64,000 nucleotides of DNA. Origin: GCA-003244245 sp050700055 (GTDB taxonomy: Bacteria > Actinomycetota > Actinomycetes > Mycobacteriales > Pseudonocardiaceae). The stretch spans positions 32,436-96,435 of the forward strand of contig JBOHGE010000016.1 in the NCBI GenBank assembly GCA_050700055.1, given 5' to 3'. This document shows positions 49,526 through 57,831 of the stretch, piece after piece (positions within the stretch are counted from its first letter, which is position 1; each line of letters begins with the position of its first letter). A program made the translations under genes and the position numbers. A model generated the notes under the pieces. The model was not told the origin of the DNA. It made no database searches and was given only the letters and a program-made list of their open reading frames with translations.

Positions 49526-50640
49526 CAGGTATCTCCCACGATTTTGTCCAGGGTATGCACCAGGTCGGTGAGGGGGTTGCGCACACCAAAGCTGACCTCG
49601 ACGCACGGCACGGCCGTCGTGATGTGGCCGATGGCGGTTTTCGCCTGGTGTCGGAGCAGGTCATCGGCTTTTTGCCGGGGTACCAGCCAGGGCCGCACCC
49701 AGAACTCGTCACGAGGTGTGAAACAGTTCTCCGCGATGATCTGGCCCGCTTGCGCCGCGCCGAGATGGCGCACCCGAGCCGGTTGGCGGGTGTCGGTCAA
49801 CTGGGGCACCACGACCAGCCGTAACACGGATGCGGAGACCAGGCCAGCTCCGAATGCCAGCGCGAACTGGCGGGCGGTGAAGGCATGCTTGACCGTCGAG
49901 CCGAACTCCGCGGGCATCCTGCCTGGTTCGACAGCCCCGGTGCGTTGAAGTTCGGGGAACGCCTCGATGGTGCCCCGCCCGGTCGGCACCGGCAGCGGCA
50001 CGGCGACCAGATGATCTCTCTGGTGGGCGATGAGCCGGTCGTTGGACAGTAGGGCCGCGCCGGGGCAGCGCAGCAGCGCCGCCGTGATGGTGGTCTTGCC
50101 TGAACCACGGGGTCCGCAGACCATCACCCCGCAGCCGCTGACATCGACGCCGGCCGCGTGAAAGATGACTCCGCCCGTGTCCTCGTAGGTGCGCAGCATG
50201 GCCTCGCGGATGAGCCGGATCGGGTAGCGGTGGGGGCGCAGAGTGCCGCTGTGGGTGAGCAGGTCAATGTGCCGCCCCTGCGCGGCCACGGCGTAGGCAC
50301 CCGGTTGACGCTCCACACCGTCTATGGTGATCACATAACAGCGGTGGCCGGTCGGGTGCACGGACTCCCGCATCACCAACCCAGGAACCGGCTCGACGTG
50401 GCTGGCGCCGGGCGAGCGGGCGAGCGTGCTGACAATCTGCTGGAACGCGGTGTCGTCGGTGTGCACCCGGAGGCTGAACGCGCCCAGATCCAGTTCTCCT
50501 GGCGGCGCAGTGAGAAACCCCGACAAGTACGCGCGCTGGGCAGACAGCCACGCCGAGTGCGCGGTGACCGCGAACGCCACGTCACCTGCGTAACAGTCCC
50601 AGGTGGACAAATCCTGTGGTGGGTCGGTGGATGCGGTCAT
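49522..50640 (-). CDS. HPr-kinase-like P-loop protein
   Basis: 372 residues, ATG 50640. The N-terminal half is not recognised. From residue ~155 it follows HPr kinase/phosphorylase: GGVIFHAAGVDVSGCGVMVC (with the conserved His), P-loop GPRGSGKTTIT at ~176-186, then AALLSNDRLIAHQ, where HprK has the catalytic Asp. The later part, FTARQFALAFGAGLVSASVL, is specific. No PTS gene is nearby. Relatives of this fold modify peptides or small molecules in some natural-product clusters, for example lasso-peptide kinases. It overlaps both neighbours by four bases. Confidence 0.8.
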   Translation of the reverse strand: MTASTDPPQDLSTWDCYAGDVAFAVTAHSAWLSAQRAYLSGFLTAPPGELDLGAFSLRVHTDDTAFQQIVSTLARSPGASHVEPVPGLVMRESVHPTGHRCYVITIDGVERQPGAYAVAAQGRHIDLLTHSGTLRPHRYPIRLIREAMLRTYEDTGGVIFHAAGVDVSGCGVMVCGPRGSGKTTITAALLRCPGAALLSNDRLIAHQRDHLVAVPLPVPTGRGTIEAFPELQRTGAVEPGRMPAEFGSTVKHAFTARQFALAFGAGLVSASVLRLVVVPQLTDTRQPARVRHLGAAQAGQIIAENCFTPRDEFWVRPWLVPRQKADDLLRHQAKTAIGHITTAVPCVEVSFGVRNPLTDLVHTLDKIVGDTW

Positions 50641-51437
50641 ATCAGGGCAAGCTCCTTCATGGCCTGGTCGATCAGGTGGATTCGCCGAGCCCGATGCGCC
50701 TCGGGAAGCTCGCGGAACGCCCGCACGGAGGTCAGCGCGAAGAACTCGTGCGCGACATCGGGGGCGAGCTGTCCAGCCAGGGCACGCAGGGCCAGCGCGG
50801 CTCTGGCCCGAAACCACGACGCGGGGAAGGACGCTCCGATGGGCTCGGCTGCTGCTGGCCGTACCAGGCTGGCTAGATCATCGCGGTGGCGGGTCACGCC
50901 CACAGTCGATCGCAGCAAGGCGCGGGCGGCATAGCCGATCAGCGCGTCGTGGATCACCAGGGTGTCGAAGCACAACGCGGTGAACAGCACCTCGAACAGG
51001 TTCGCCGGCACGGGACTGATGCTGGGAATCAGTGGCGGCAGGACATCCACCAGCACGAGCTGTCCGTCGGCGAGGCAGAAGTTCGCCAGGTTGGTGTCCA
51101 GCCGAGCGTCGGTGGCGGCCACGACGTTCACCCACTGGGCGATCTCGGCGACCGCGCCGACGAAACGCCGCGGGTCCACGCTCGCGCAGTCGAGCAGAAC
51201 CGGACCGGTCACCCAGCGGTGCCGTACCACCAGCGGCTCCACGGACACCACCGCAAGGTCAGGTGGGAGGGTGACCCCGGCCGCCCGCAGGGCGGACAGG
51301 TAGGTGTCCATGCCGGTCTTGCCCACAGACTGCGCGGCAGTGACGAAGCGAGCACCCGCCGGGTGTTGCGCGTCGAGCACCTTGATCACATGGTCGCCGT
51401 CCCGGTGATGCGCGGCGAAATCGCCCTGGCCGGTCAT
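50637..51437 (-). CDS. Kinase-like (phosphotransferase-fold) protein
   Basis: 266 residues, ATG 51437. Not assigned to a named family. AATDARLDTNLANFCLADGQ followed by LVLVDVLPPLIP looks like the catalytic (D-x-x-x-x-N) and metal-binding (V-D) loops of the aminoglycoside-phosphotransferase fold. AAHHRDGDHVIKVLDAQHPA may hold the ATP Lys. Soluble. It overlaps the MazG-like gene by four bases (ATGA) and the HPr-kinase-like gene by four. Confidence 0.7.
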   Translation of the reverse strand: MTGQGDFAAHHRDGDHVIKVLDAQHPAGARFVTAAQSVGKTGMDTYLSALRAAGVTLPPDLAVVSVEPLVVRHRWVTGPVLLDCASVDPRRFVGAVAEIAQWVNVVAATDARLDTNLANFCLADGQLVLVDVLPPLIPSISPVPANLFEVLFTALCFDTLVIHDALIGYAARALLRSTVGVTRHRDDLASLVRPAAAEPIGASFPASWFRARAALALRALAGQLAPDVAHEFFALTSVRAFRELPEAHRARRIHLIDQAMKELALI

Positions 51438-51988
51438 GGGGAGTTGTCCCGAGTGTCGAGGAAGGTGTCGGCATCGCTGACCATGGTGTGGAACTCGCCG
51501 AGCAGGTCCAGGTGGAGGTGGTCGGCCAGCGCGTCGCAGGCTGCCACTGTGCCGGTGCTGGCCGCTGCGATCGACGGTGGTGTGCCGGTGGGCTGGTGCC
51601 GGAAACTTTCGCCCACCATGGCGGCCTCGGCGAGCTGTCCCGCCGCGACCAGCAGGCGCAGGAACGCCTCGACGTCACCGTCACCGTGCGCGGGGCGGGG
51701 CTTGGGAACGTCAGCGGGTTGGACGCCGGCCAGAGTGGTCACGCTCAGGGCGGCCAGCAACACGTCGGCCAACTCATCGCCGATGTTGGTGATCGGCCGC
51801 TGGGGGTCGTCGAGGTCAGCAGTGTCGGCTCCTCGGCGGCGCAACAGACACAGCGCCAGGTGCCCCAGCTGGACGGCCAGCTCAGCAGCGGCCGTCGTCG
51901 CGGTCCATGGCTGTGGCGCGGTGCGGGCGAATCCCTGCCGCAGTCGGCGTGCCTCGCCCAGCAGGCCGCTCAAGTCCTCGGGGGTCAT
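51434..51988 (-). CDS. MazG-like nucleotide pyrophosphohydrolase-type protein
   Basis: 184 residues, ATG 51988. Residues ~30-85 hold TAAAELAVQLGHLALCLLRR and ITNIGDELADVLLAALSVTT. These carry the alpha-helical MazG pattern, with acidic residues on two helices (E-x-x-x and G-D-E-L-A-D-V) that bind Mg. The C-terminal ~90 residues are not recognised. It probably hydrolyses a nucleotide, or binds one for a partner. Overlaps both neighbouring genes by four bases. Confidence 0.75.
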   Translation of the reverse strand: MTPEDLSGLLGEARRLRQGFARTAPQPWTATTAAAELAVQLGHLALCLLRRRGADTADLDDPQRPITNIGDELADVLLAALSVTTLAGVQPADVPKPRPAHGDGDVEAFLRLLVAAGQLAEAAMVGESFRHQPTGTPPSIAAASTGTVAACDALADHLHLDLLGEFHTMVSDADTFLDTRDNSP

Positions 51989-53175
51989 CGAGCATCACCG
52001 ATGATCAATGGGAGCGCGCCGGCTGTTCCGCTGCTCCAATACGGGTCGCTGTCGTGCCGTGTGACGCGGATCCGGGCGTCGAGGTCTTGTGTCAACGCGG
52101 CGGCGGTGCTGGTGCTCAGCGGCGCGTCGATCACCACCTCGCGGCGGGCGTGGTCGAGGGTGAACCTCGCGTCGGAGTGGCCGCGCCGGTGCAGCGCAGC
52201 GCGGACGGTCGCGTCGGTCAGGGCCACTCGTCGGAGGGCGGCAGCCGCACAGCGGTGTCGCTGGGCGTCCGGGCAATGGTTGCGCACCCGGCACACCTCG
52301 CCACCGAAGACCCCGAAACGATCCGGCTGGCTCAACACATAGGCCAGGGCACAGGAGTTCGTGTGGAACACCGGATAGGTAGGGTGGTGCCGCCGGGTCG
52401 CGTGGATGAACTCCCAGAACGGCCGGGGATAGACCCCTTCGGCGGCGGTGACGCCCGGCGTGGTGCCCAGCTCAGGCCATAGCGCGGCCAACCGGGACAG
52501 GGCGGCGGACTCTACTTTCAGTCCCGCGGCCACCGTGCATCGCGCGTACGAGGCCACCCAGTCCAGGACGGCTCGCATGGTGCGGGTGGTCGCCGACTCC
52601 GGAAATGCGGGCCGCCAGTAGTGCACAACAGGCACACCGGCCTGGCCCAACCGGGGAAAGTTAGTTTTCAACTCCTCATGGCGGATGCCCCGTTCGACCT
52701 CGCGCCCAAGACCGGAATAACTCACGTACACGATCACCCGCAGACCAGCTTGGCGCGCGGTGGCCACCGCGTCGAGCGCATCATCCGGGACCAGACACTT
52801 GGTGATCAGGACCACCGGGTTCGGGGTCTGCCGGTCTGCCAGCAAGGCCAGCAGTTCAGCGAGGTGGACGCGGGAGCTGGGCAGCGCCATCACGTCGGTC
52901 CACGTGTACAGCGCGATCGGACGATCCGGCGCGTAATACGGCGAGGCAGTCAGCAGGTCGACCGTCTCAACGGGACTGGTCAACTGCTCGGGCCGCACAG
53001 CGGTCTGGCCCCGTTCATGGAGGAAGCAGTACGAGCACGCCTTGGGGCAGCCCTGGATCGGGTTGACCGCAACCCACGTCGCGTGCTGGTCCACGATCGG
53101 GCTGCGCATACGCCGTGGCCGCGGGTGGTTGACTCGGCACTGGCTCGGGTTCGTGCGGACAGGCATGGCTCTCAC
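51985..53175 (-). CDS. Radical SAM protein (SPL-like group)
   Basis: 396 residues from GTG 53175; ATG 53166 is a close alternative. The cluster motif is VNPIQGCPKACSYCFLHERG (C-x3-C-x2-C) near residue 40. RPIALYTWTDVMALPSSRVH, VVLITKCLVPDDALDAVATA and VIVYVSYSGLGREVERGI follow the radical-SAM barrel as in the spore-photoproduct-lyase-like group. A Cys-rich region later (CRVRNHCPDAQRHRC) could hold a second metal centre. First gene of the seven-gene operon, facing the GntR gene across two palindromes. Substrate unknown. Confidence 0.88.
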   Translation of the reverse strand: MRAMPVRTNPSQCRVNHPRPRRMRSPIVDQHATWVAVNPIQGCPKACSYCFLHERGQTAVRPEQLTSPVETVDLLTASPYYAPDRPIALYTWTDVMALPSSRVHLAELLALLADRQTPNPVVLITKCLVPDDALDAVATARQAGLRVIVYVSYSGLGREVERGIRHEELKTNFPRLGQAGVPVVHYWRPAFPESATTRTMRAVLDWVASYARCTVAAGLKVESAALSRLAALWPELGTTPGVTAAEGVYPRPFWEFIHATRRHHPTYPVFHTNSCALAYVLSQPDRFGVFGGEVCRVRNHCPDAQRHRCAAAALRRVALTDATVRAALHRRGHSDARFTLDHARREVVIDAPLSTSTAAALTQDLDARIRVTRHDSDPYWSSGTAGALPLIIGDAR

Positions 53176-53247
53176 TCTCTTCAGGAGCAGCCCTTCCGGT
53201 CACGTCGGGTGGGTGCGGACAGTCGGCCGACGCTCGAATACCCTCGC

Positions 53248-53305
53248 CTGTCCTAGGCCAGTAGGCTTCTTGCACCCTGCCTGCCTGTCAACTGTCCTAG
53301 GACAG
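53248..53305. promoter_or_regulatory. Two palindromic operator candidates between radical SAM and GntR genes
   Basis: CTGTCCTAGGCCAG at 53248-53261 and the perfect palindrome CTGTCCTAGGACAG at 53292-53305, 44 bases apart, lie in the 157-base divergent interval. They are the right size and symmetry (GT...AC) for a GntR-family dimer and probably bind the protein encoded at 53333, controlling both directions. Confidence 0.75.
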
Positions 53306-53332
53306 ATCCCCTCATTTGGAGGAACTCGTTCT

Positions 53333-54121
53333 ATGCCGGCCCGCTACCTGGCGATCGCCGATGATCTCCAGCGACGCATCGACGACAGCGAGTGGACACC
53401 GGGTGAACGTCTCCCGGGAACCGCGGCTCTAGCCCGACACTACGACGCCGGTAAGCCTCTCATCGCCGAGGCCATCGGCGTCCTGGAGCTGCGCGGCAGG
53501 GTCCGAGTGCGCCCGCGCAGCGGAACCTATGTTCTACCCCCAACAGGCACACCGTTGCCGATCGATCTCGGCCACCAGGTACGTCGCAACGATCTCGGCT
53601 ACGTCTTCGCCCGACCCGCCGGCCACTGGCCCCCCGTCGGTATCCCCACCCGAGGTTGGACAGCCTGCCCCCACGAGGTGGCGGCCCTCCTCGAGGTAGA
53701 ACCGGGACAACAGGTGTTCACCCGCCGCCGCGCCGTCGGGCCCGGCGGGGGGGCGGTTCAGCTCACCACCAGCTACTACCCGCCAGACATCGCCTCCGGC
53801 ACACCAGTCGAACAAGCCGACACCGGACCCGGAGGCGTCTACGACCGCATCGAGCAGGACCTCGACCACGGGCCGCTGACCTGGACAAACCAAACCTCAG
53901 CCCGGCTACCCACCCCCGAAGAAGCCGACGTGCTGAACATGTCCACGCGACTACCAGTGCTGGTCAACACCCGCGCGGCGGCCAACCCCACCCACCGCGT
54001 CGTCGCGGTGGACGTCGCCGTCGTGGACGCACAACTGTTCGCCGTACGCTGGGACATCACCCGCGACGACACCGCCTCCTGGCCCGTCAGACCCGCCACC
54101 GCACGCAACAAGCCCAACTGA
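53333..54121 (+). CDS. GntR-family regulator with UTRA domain (first of three)
   Basis: 262 residues, ATG 53333 ten bases after GGAGG. The winged helix is at residues 1-70: MPARYLAIADDLQRRIDDSE, WTPGERLPGTAALARHYDAG and VLELRGRVRVRPRSGTYVLP. The UTRA ligand domain follows (EVEPGQQVFTRRRAVGPGGG, YYPPDIASGTPVEQADTGPG). It is divergent from the seven-gene operon and is its likely local regulator. The effector may be a sugar-phosphate-like metabolite; that is inference. Confidence 0.9.
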   Translation: MPARYLAIADDLQRRIDDSEWTPGERLPGTAALARHYDAGKPLIAEAIGVLELRGRVRVRPRSGTYVLPPTGTPLPIDLGHQVRRNDLGYVFARPAGHWPPVGIPTRGWTACPHEVAALLEVEPGQQVFTRRRAVGPGGGAVQLTTSYYPPDIASGTPVEQADTGPGGVYDRIEQDLDHGPLTWTNQTSARLPTPEEADVLNMSTRLPVLVNTRAAANPTHRVVAVDVAVVDAQLFAVRWDITRDDTASWPVRPATARNKPN

Positions 54122-54518
54122 GCGGCACCGCCATCCTCCGCACCCGATCACACGACGCGGAAACCGTGGGGACCGCTCTGCCCGGAGACGGCGAGCGGCG
54201 ATCTTCGGGTCCGACCCCGACGCCAGCCCGAAGTGGCGGTGCCACCCGGTCAGGTAGGCGATGCGGGTGAGGATGTCCAGCAGGCTGCGCTCCGGGCAGC
54301 CGCTGGTGGATCGCGGCCTCCGACGCGATCGCCGAGTGTTGGCCGGACACCCGGCGTCCACCCCAGCCGCGCGGTGCCGCACCAGTTCCTGCCGGTAGTT
54401 GCGACACCAGCGCTGCCGCCTCGGTCGGGATACCGGCCTGCGCGCAGAATCCGTCGCCAGCGGCGCGTACTCGTCCCAGCTCGTCAACTGGGCGTGCAGG
54501 TTGGTGTAGGAGTCCCCC
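54122..54518. other. Intergenic stretch, possible decayed gene
   Basis: On the minus strand a frame from 54487 reads MTSWDEYAPLATDSARRPVS and SLLDILTRIAYLTGWHRHFG, which has some protein-like character but no recognised family and no start signal. It runs on antisense into the GntR gene. I treat it as probable remnant DNA. Confidence 0.3.
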
Positions 54519-55079
54519 TTACTGTGGTGGACTGGTGCACTGTCGCGTTGATTGGTGTCCTGCCTTTGTTGTGGCTCTGACTTCTCGTTCGAAGAGTGCG
54601 GCGCTGGGTGTCCAGTGGCCGGGGACTGTGCGGACGTGCCGGAATCCTTGGGAGCGGTAGTATCGGTGGAGTCCCTCGTTTGTGGTCCACGCGTCTAGTA
54701 TGAGCCGAACGCGGCTGTTCCGCTGGGCTAGGTGTACAGCGTGGTCGATGAGTTTGCTACCGACGTCACGACCGGCTGCCGTCCGGTCGATAATCATCCG
54801 GTGGATCACGTAGGCGCCGTGTAGTTCCTCTGGTTTCCATAAGCCAGCGTCGGCGGTGGAGTCGACCGCGATTGTCCCGAGGGGCGTGCCGTCGTCGTCT
54901 TCCGCGATCCATGTTTCGCCGGCTGTTATTGAGTCACTAACTCGCTGCTCGAAGGAGTCACGCGTCAATCCTGCATCGCTCCATTGATCACTTCCGATGG
55001 CGGCGAGCCAGGTGGCGGCTTCTTGCCTCCACCGCATGATAGTTGGCAGGTCACTCTGCCGGGCCCGCCTTATTCTCAT
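54519..55079 (-). CDS. GNAT-family N-acetyltransferase
   Basis: 186 residues, ATG 55079 overlapping the stop of the upstream GntR gene (ATGA). GNAT marks: RIRRARQSDLPTIMRWRQEA, WIAEDDDGTPLGTIAVDS, VIHRMIIDRTAAGRDVGSKL (acetyl-CoA loop) and LHRYYRSQGFRHVRTV. The coupling to a GntR regulator suggests its substrate relates to that regulator's effector. The last ~20 residues are low-complexity. Confidence 0.9.
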   Translation of the reverse strand: MRIRRARQSDLPTIMRWRQEAATWLAAIGSDQWSDAGLTRDSFEQRVSDSITAGETWIAEDDDGTPLGTIAVDSTADAGLWKPEELHGAYVIHRMIIDRTAAGRDVGSKLIDHAVHLAQRNSRVRLILDAWTTNEGLHRYYRSQGFRHVRTVPGHWTPSAALFEREVRATTKAGHQSTRQCTSPPQ

Positions 55080-55864
55080 GTTTCAGGCGCGGGGTCGCGG
55101 CTTCCCGTCACGTGTGTGATGACGTTTCGGTCGGCGGGCAGGATTTCCACCGTGTACCGTATTGGCTGGCCTCTTGACCAGCCGAGGCGACGGTAGATGA
55201 GAACGGATACTCCGGACGCAAGCTCGAACCTGCGCCGTTCCTCATCGTTTGCTGGTCTGCTGGATATTTCGTGATCTAACCGCTCCTCGGTGACGCCGCG
55301 GGCGGCCATGCGGCGCACAGTTCCTTCGGGCACGTCGTGCGGGGTATTGAGACCACACTTCTCTGCGATGGGGTACGGATAATAGGACACTTGTTCGGAC
55401 CAGGGAATCTCATCGACATGGCGTGTGCATTCGCGGACTACGACCAGATCGTTGACCTCGACTCGCAGTCGCGACGCGACACCGGTGGTCGCCGGCTCGA
55501 TCCGGAAGCGGAAGTCTTGGCTTGGCTGACGGCCTGATCGCTTGACGACGGAGAACCAGGTGTCGGTGAGGCCGGGTTCATCGTCGCGGCGGTGCGGGTC
55601 CTCGGCGTCGGCGTTGTACTCCAACATCGGCAGCCGCCGGACGTAGGTGCCGCTGCGTCCGCGGGTCTCGATCAAGCCTTCCGCGGCCAACTCGCGCAGC
55701 GCCTGGCGGATGGTGCCCCGGCTCACCTGGAAGTGGCTGCCCAGCTCTGGTTCGGTCGGAAGCTGCGCACCGTCAGCTAGCTGGACGTTCAGGAGAGTCT
55801 GCTCGCGCAGGATGGCCTCCCGGATGTCGTCTGCGACCTCACGGTACCTGGGTGCCTGCGCCAC
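55076..55864 (-). CDS. GntR-family regulator with UTRA domain (second of three)
   Basis: 262 residues. Winged helix: YREVADDIREAILREQTLLN, LPTEPELGSHFQVSRGTIRQ and ALRELAAEGLIETRGRSGTY. The UTRA domain starts near residue 95 (LTDTWFSVVKRSGRQPSQDF) and ends VLIYRRLGWSRGQPIRYTVE. It is coupled to the GNAT gene and divergent from the gene at 56023, with GTCTAGAC sites between. Confidence 0.92.
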   Translation of the reverse strand: MAQAPRYREVADDIREAILREQTLLNVQLADGAQLPTEPELGSHFQVSRGTIRQALRELAAEGLIETRGRSGTYVRRLPMLEYNADAEDPHRRDDEPGLTDTWFSVVKRSGRQPSQDFRFRIEPATTGVASRLRVEVNDLVVVRECTRHVDEIPWSEQVSYYPYPIAEKCGLNTPHDVPEGTVRRMAARGVTEERLDHEISSRPANDEERRRFELASGVSVLIYRRLGWSRGQPIRYTVEILPADRNVITHVTGSRDPAPET

Positions 55865-55888
55865 CTGGTCACTCTCCCTGTTCCGCAG

Positions 55889-55978
55889 CGTCTAGACGAA
55901 TCTTACGCATCAGTCCTTGACGCCGGCAGCCCGCCACGCCTAGTCTAATACGTACAGACGAAATAAATAGTCTAGACG
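55889..55978. promoter_or_regulatory. GTCTAGAC operator candidates of the second GntR
   Basis: CGTCTAGACG at 55889-55898 and GTCTAGAC at 55970-55977 are perfect palindromes. Between them GTCT and AGAC (55943-55959) form a third inverted repeat spaced by AATACGTAC. They fill the 158-base divergent promoter of the GntR gene and the gene at 56023, and differ from the other two GntR sites. Confidence 0.7.
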
Positions 55979-56022
55979 CTGCCGGGTCCGCTGCGGGCTC
56001 GCGCCGCACGAGGAGATAGCCG

Positions 56023-56544
56023 ATGAGCCCGAACGACCCACTGCGTGAGGTGTTGCGTGGTGTTCTTTGTGCTGCGGTGGAGTCGGGGCCGGGTGCTGTG
56101 GGTGGGGTGGGCTCGCTCCAGTGTCGGGTGTTCGCGACGCTGTATGCCCTGCTGGGCGCTCACCCGGTGGATCGGCGGGGCCGGTGCTGGTCGTGTCGGC
56201 GGCCGAGGGCGGTGCTCGGATTCCGTCGTCGGCACTGCCGGGTGCGCGGCGAGGCGAGGGTCTGGCTCCAGCATCCCGAGTGGTTCCTGCGTTCCCGGTT
56301 GATCAGCGAGTTGGGGCTGACCGATCTGCTACCCGCGCAGGGCAGTGCGAACCCTACGGCAGCCGGCGACGTGGGGGACGACACCGACGTGGTCGACCCC
56401 AGCGACCCCCGGAGTGAGCGATTTCAGACCCCGGCCGTCTCGCCCCCGCTTGCTCCCCGCAGGTTCCCGAGGGCGGGACGGCCGGACCCCGCTCCACGAT
56501 GCATCCCTAGCAGGTCGCCGGTGATCACCGTAGGCATCCCCTAG
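56023..56544 (+). CDS. Hypothetical protein with Cys cluster
   Basis: 173 residues, ATG 56023 after GAGGAGA. Not a named family. Residues ~40-75 have VDRRGRCWSCRRPRAVLGFR and RRHCRVRGEARVWLQHPEWF, which looks like a small zinc-binding module. The C-terminal third is Pro/Arg-rich and probably unstructured. It diverges from the GntR gene at 55864 and is probably controlled by the GTCTAGAC sites. A perfect 16-bp hairpin follows. Confidence 0.6.
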   Translation: MSPNDPLREVLRGVLCAAVESGPGAVGGVGSLQCRVFATLYALLGAHPVDRRGRCWSCRRPRAVLGFRRRHCRVRGEARVWLQHPEWFLRSRLISELGLTDLLPAQGSANPTAAGDVGDDTDVVDPSDPRSERFQTPAVSPPLAPRRFPRAGRPDPAPRCIPSRSPVITVGIP

Positions 56545-56569
56545 CTAGGTGACACCGGCCCCGTAGATC

Positions 56570-56630
56570 GCCGGCTGGCTGCCGGTTGAGTCAGCGCCCC
56601 CCGCCGCTGGGGTCCCGGCAGCCAGCCGGC
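56570..56630 (+). terminator. 16-bp perfect hairpin
   Basis: GCCGGCTGGCTGCCGG (56570-56585) pairs exactly with 56615-56630 around a 29-base loop, 25 bases after the preceding stop. Likely terminator. Confidence 0.7.
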
Positions 56631-56667
56631 CACCACCAACCACACCCGCGTGAAGTGGAGGTACCCC

Positions 56668-56940
56668 ATGCCCGCTGCCACACCGCGACCGGTCGCTGAC
56701 CGGTGGGGCGATGTCGAGGGCAGCCACATTTCCCTCTTCAGCCTGGTCGAGAAGGTCGCCGACAGCGCGCCACGGGGGCTGCTGCCCTCGCGACTGCACC
56801 AGCAAGGTCAGGTCGTCGGCACGGGCGTCGATTCGGTCTACGTGCGTTTCGCGGGCAACGAGGTGGTCAGCCTGTCCCCCCGTCTGCTGCGCCTGCTCGC
56901 CGAGGCGCCAGGTGGCGCGGCGCATCGCGAGCGGCCGTGA
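56668..56940 (+). CDS. Small hypothetical protein
   Basis: 90 residues, ATG 56668 after GTGGAGGT. Sequence such as DVEGSHISLFSLVEKVADSA, PRGLLPSRLHQQGQVVGTGV and DSVYVRFAGNEVVSLSPRLL suggests a compact beta-rich fold; not recognised. Its TGA overlaps the next ATG (TGATG), so the two are coupled. Confidence 0.65.
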   Translation: MPAATPRPVADRWGDVEGSHISLFSLVEKVADSAPRGLLPSRLHQQGQVVGTGVDSVYVRFAGNEVVSLSPRLLRLLAEAPGGAAHRERP

Positions 56941-57671
56941 TGAGCGCGGGCAACGGTCACCGGACCGCTGGTGCTATGGCGGTGACCGGTTCCCGGGCGG
57001 TGGTGTTGGTGCGGTATCGCCCGGGTGTGGTCGGGGAAACCGCGCGCAGCGTGCATCTTGTGTCAGCACACCCGGGAGCGCAGACGGATGTGGCCGGGGT
57101 GGCGTTATGTGGGGCGCTGCTGCGCCCGGAGTTGGTGGAGACCGTCACGCCCGGTCAGGGCATGCCCTGCTTGCTGTGCGTGTTCAGCCAGGCCAGCGCG
57201 ACTCTGCCCCCGGTGCCCGACCTGCGCTCCGGGACGGTGGATGCCACCGTCGCGGACCGGGGGTCGCGGGCGGCTGCGGTGACCTACCGGGAGTGGGGGT
57301 GGCCGGTGACCCGGCGTGGCCACCAGGTGTGGCTGACTCTGGACCCCGATCTGGTGGCGCTGGTCATGCCCGTGGGTCTGTCTGCTCGGGTGGGCACGAT
57401 CCTGCGCCAGCGGCGCTGCCCTCCGCTGGTGCTAGCTCATCCCGACGCCCCTGAGCACCACGTGATGCTGGCCGGGGAGCGATATGGCGTGGCGCTGGCC
57501 TGGCCGGCAGGCATGCACCGCAGCACCGGCACCTTTCCGCTGCCACCCACCAAGACCGCCAACGGGCCGGTGACCTGGGTGCAGCCACCCGAGGCGGACG
57601 CCTTGCGGCTGTGTCGCGAGATCGACGTGTTCGCCGCGCTGCGAACCGCGCTGCGCGATCCACCCACCTAA
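56940..57671 (+). CDS. Primase/polymerase-like hypothetical protein
   Basis: 243 residues, ATG 56940. The second half (WPVTRRGHQVWLTLDPDLVA, DAPEHHVMLAGERYGVALAW, WVQPPEADALRLCREIDVFA) resembles a stretch seen in proteins carried by actinobacterial integrative elements and annotated near bifunctional primase/polymerase modules. I cannot place catalytic acidic residues with confidence. An N-terminal Cys motif (VTPGQGMPCLLCVFSQ) may bind metal. A strong hairpin follows the stop. Confidence 0.5.
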   Translation: MSAGNGHRTAGAMAVTGSRAVVLVRYRPGVVGETARSVHLVSAHPGAQTDVAGVALCGALLRPELVETVTPGQGMPCLLCVFSQASATLPPVPDLRSGTVDATVADRGSRAAAVTYREWGWPVTRRGHQVWLTLDPDLVALVMPVGLSARVGTILRQRRCPPLVLAHPDAPEHHVMLAGERYGVALAWPAGMHRSTGTFPLPPTKTANGPVTWVQPPEADALRLCREIDVFAALRTALRDPPT

Positions 57672-57679
57672 AGAGCAGG

Positions 57680-57720
57680 GCCGGGCCACCCCCACCTTGA
57701 GACGGAATGGGTGGCCCGGC
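57680..57720 (+). terminator. GC-rich hairpin terminator
   Basis: GCCGGGCCACCC (57680-57691) pairs perfectly with GGGTGGCCCGGC (57709-57720), nine bases after the stop at 57671. Confidence 0.8.
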
Positions 57721-57831
57721 TGGGAACCCCGCGAGGAGGCCCCGATGCCGGATGGTATCGGGGTCGTTGCGCTGCGCCGCACGGGCGCGGACCGCCAGCG
57801 GCTCCGGTCAGGACCTGACAGGAGTACGCGA

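Noticed and set aside
53248..53305. CRISPR-like or IS-end reading of the repeated CTGTCCTAGG sites
   Set aside because: Only two short palindromes in a divergent promoter next to a GntR gene; operator sites explain them better.
54087..54487. Possible transposase remnant on the minus strand
   Set aside because: Fragments look protein-like but match no family I can name, so I only note the interval as possible remnant.
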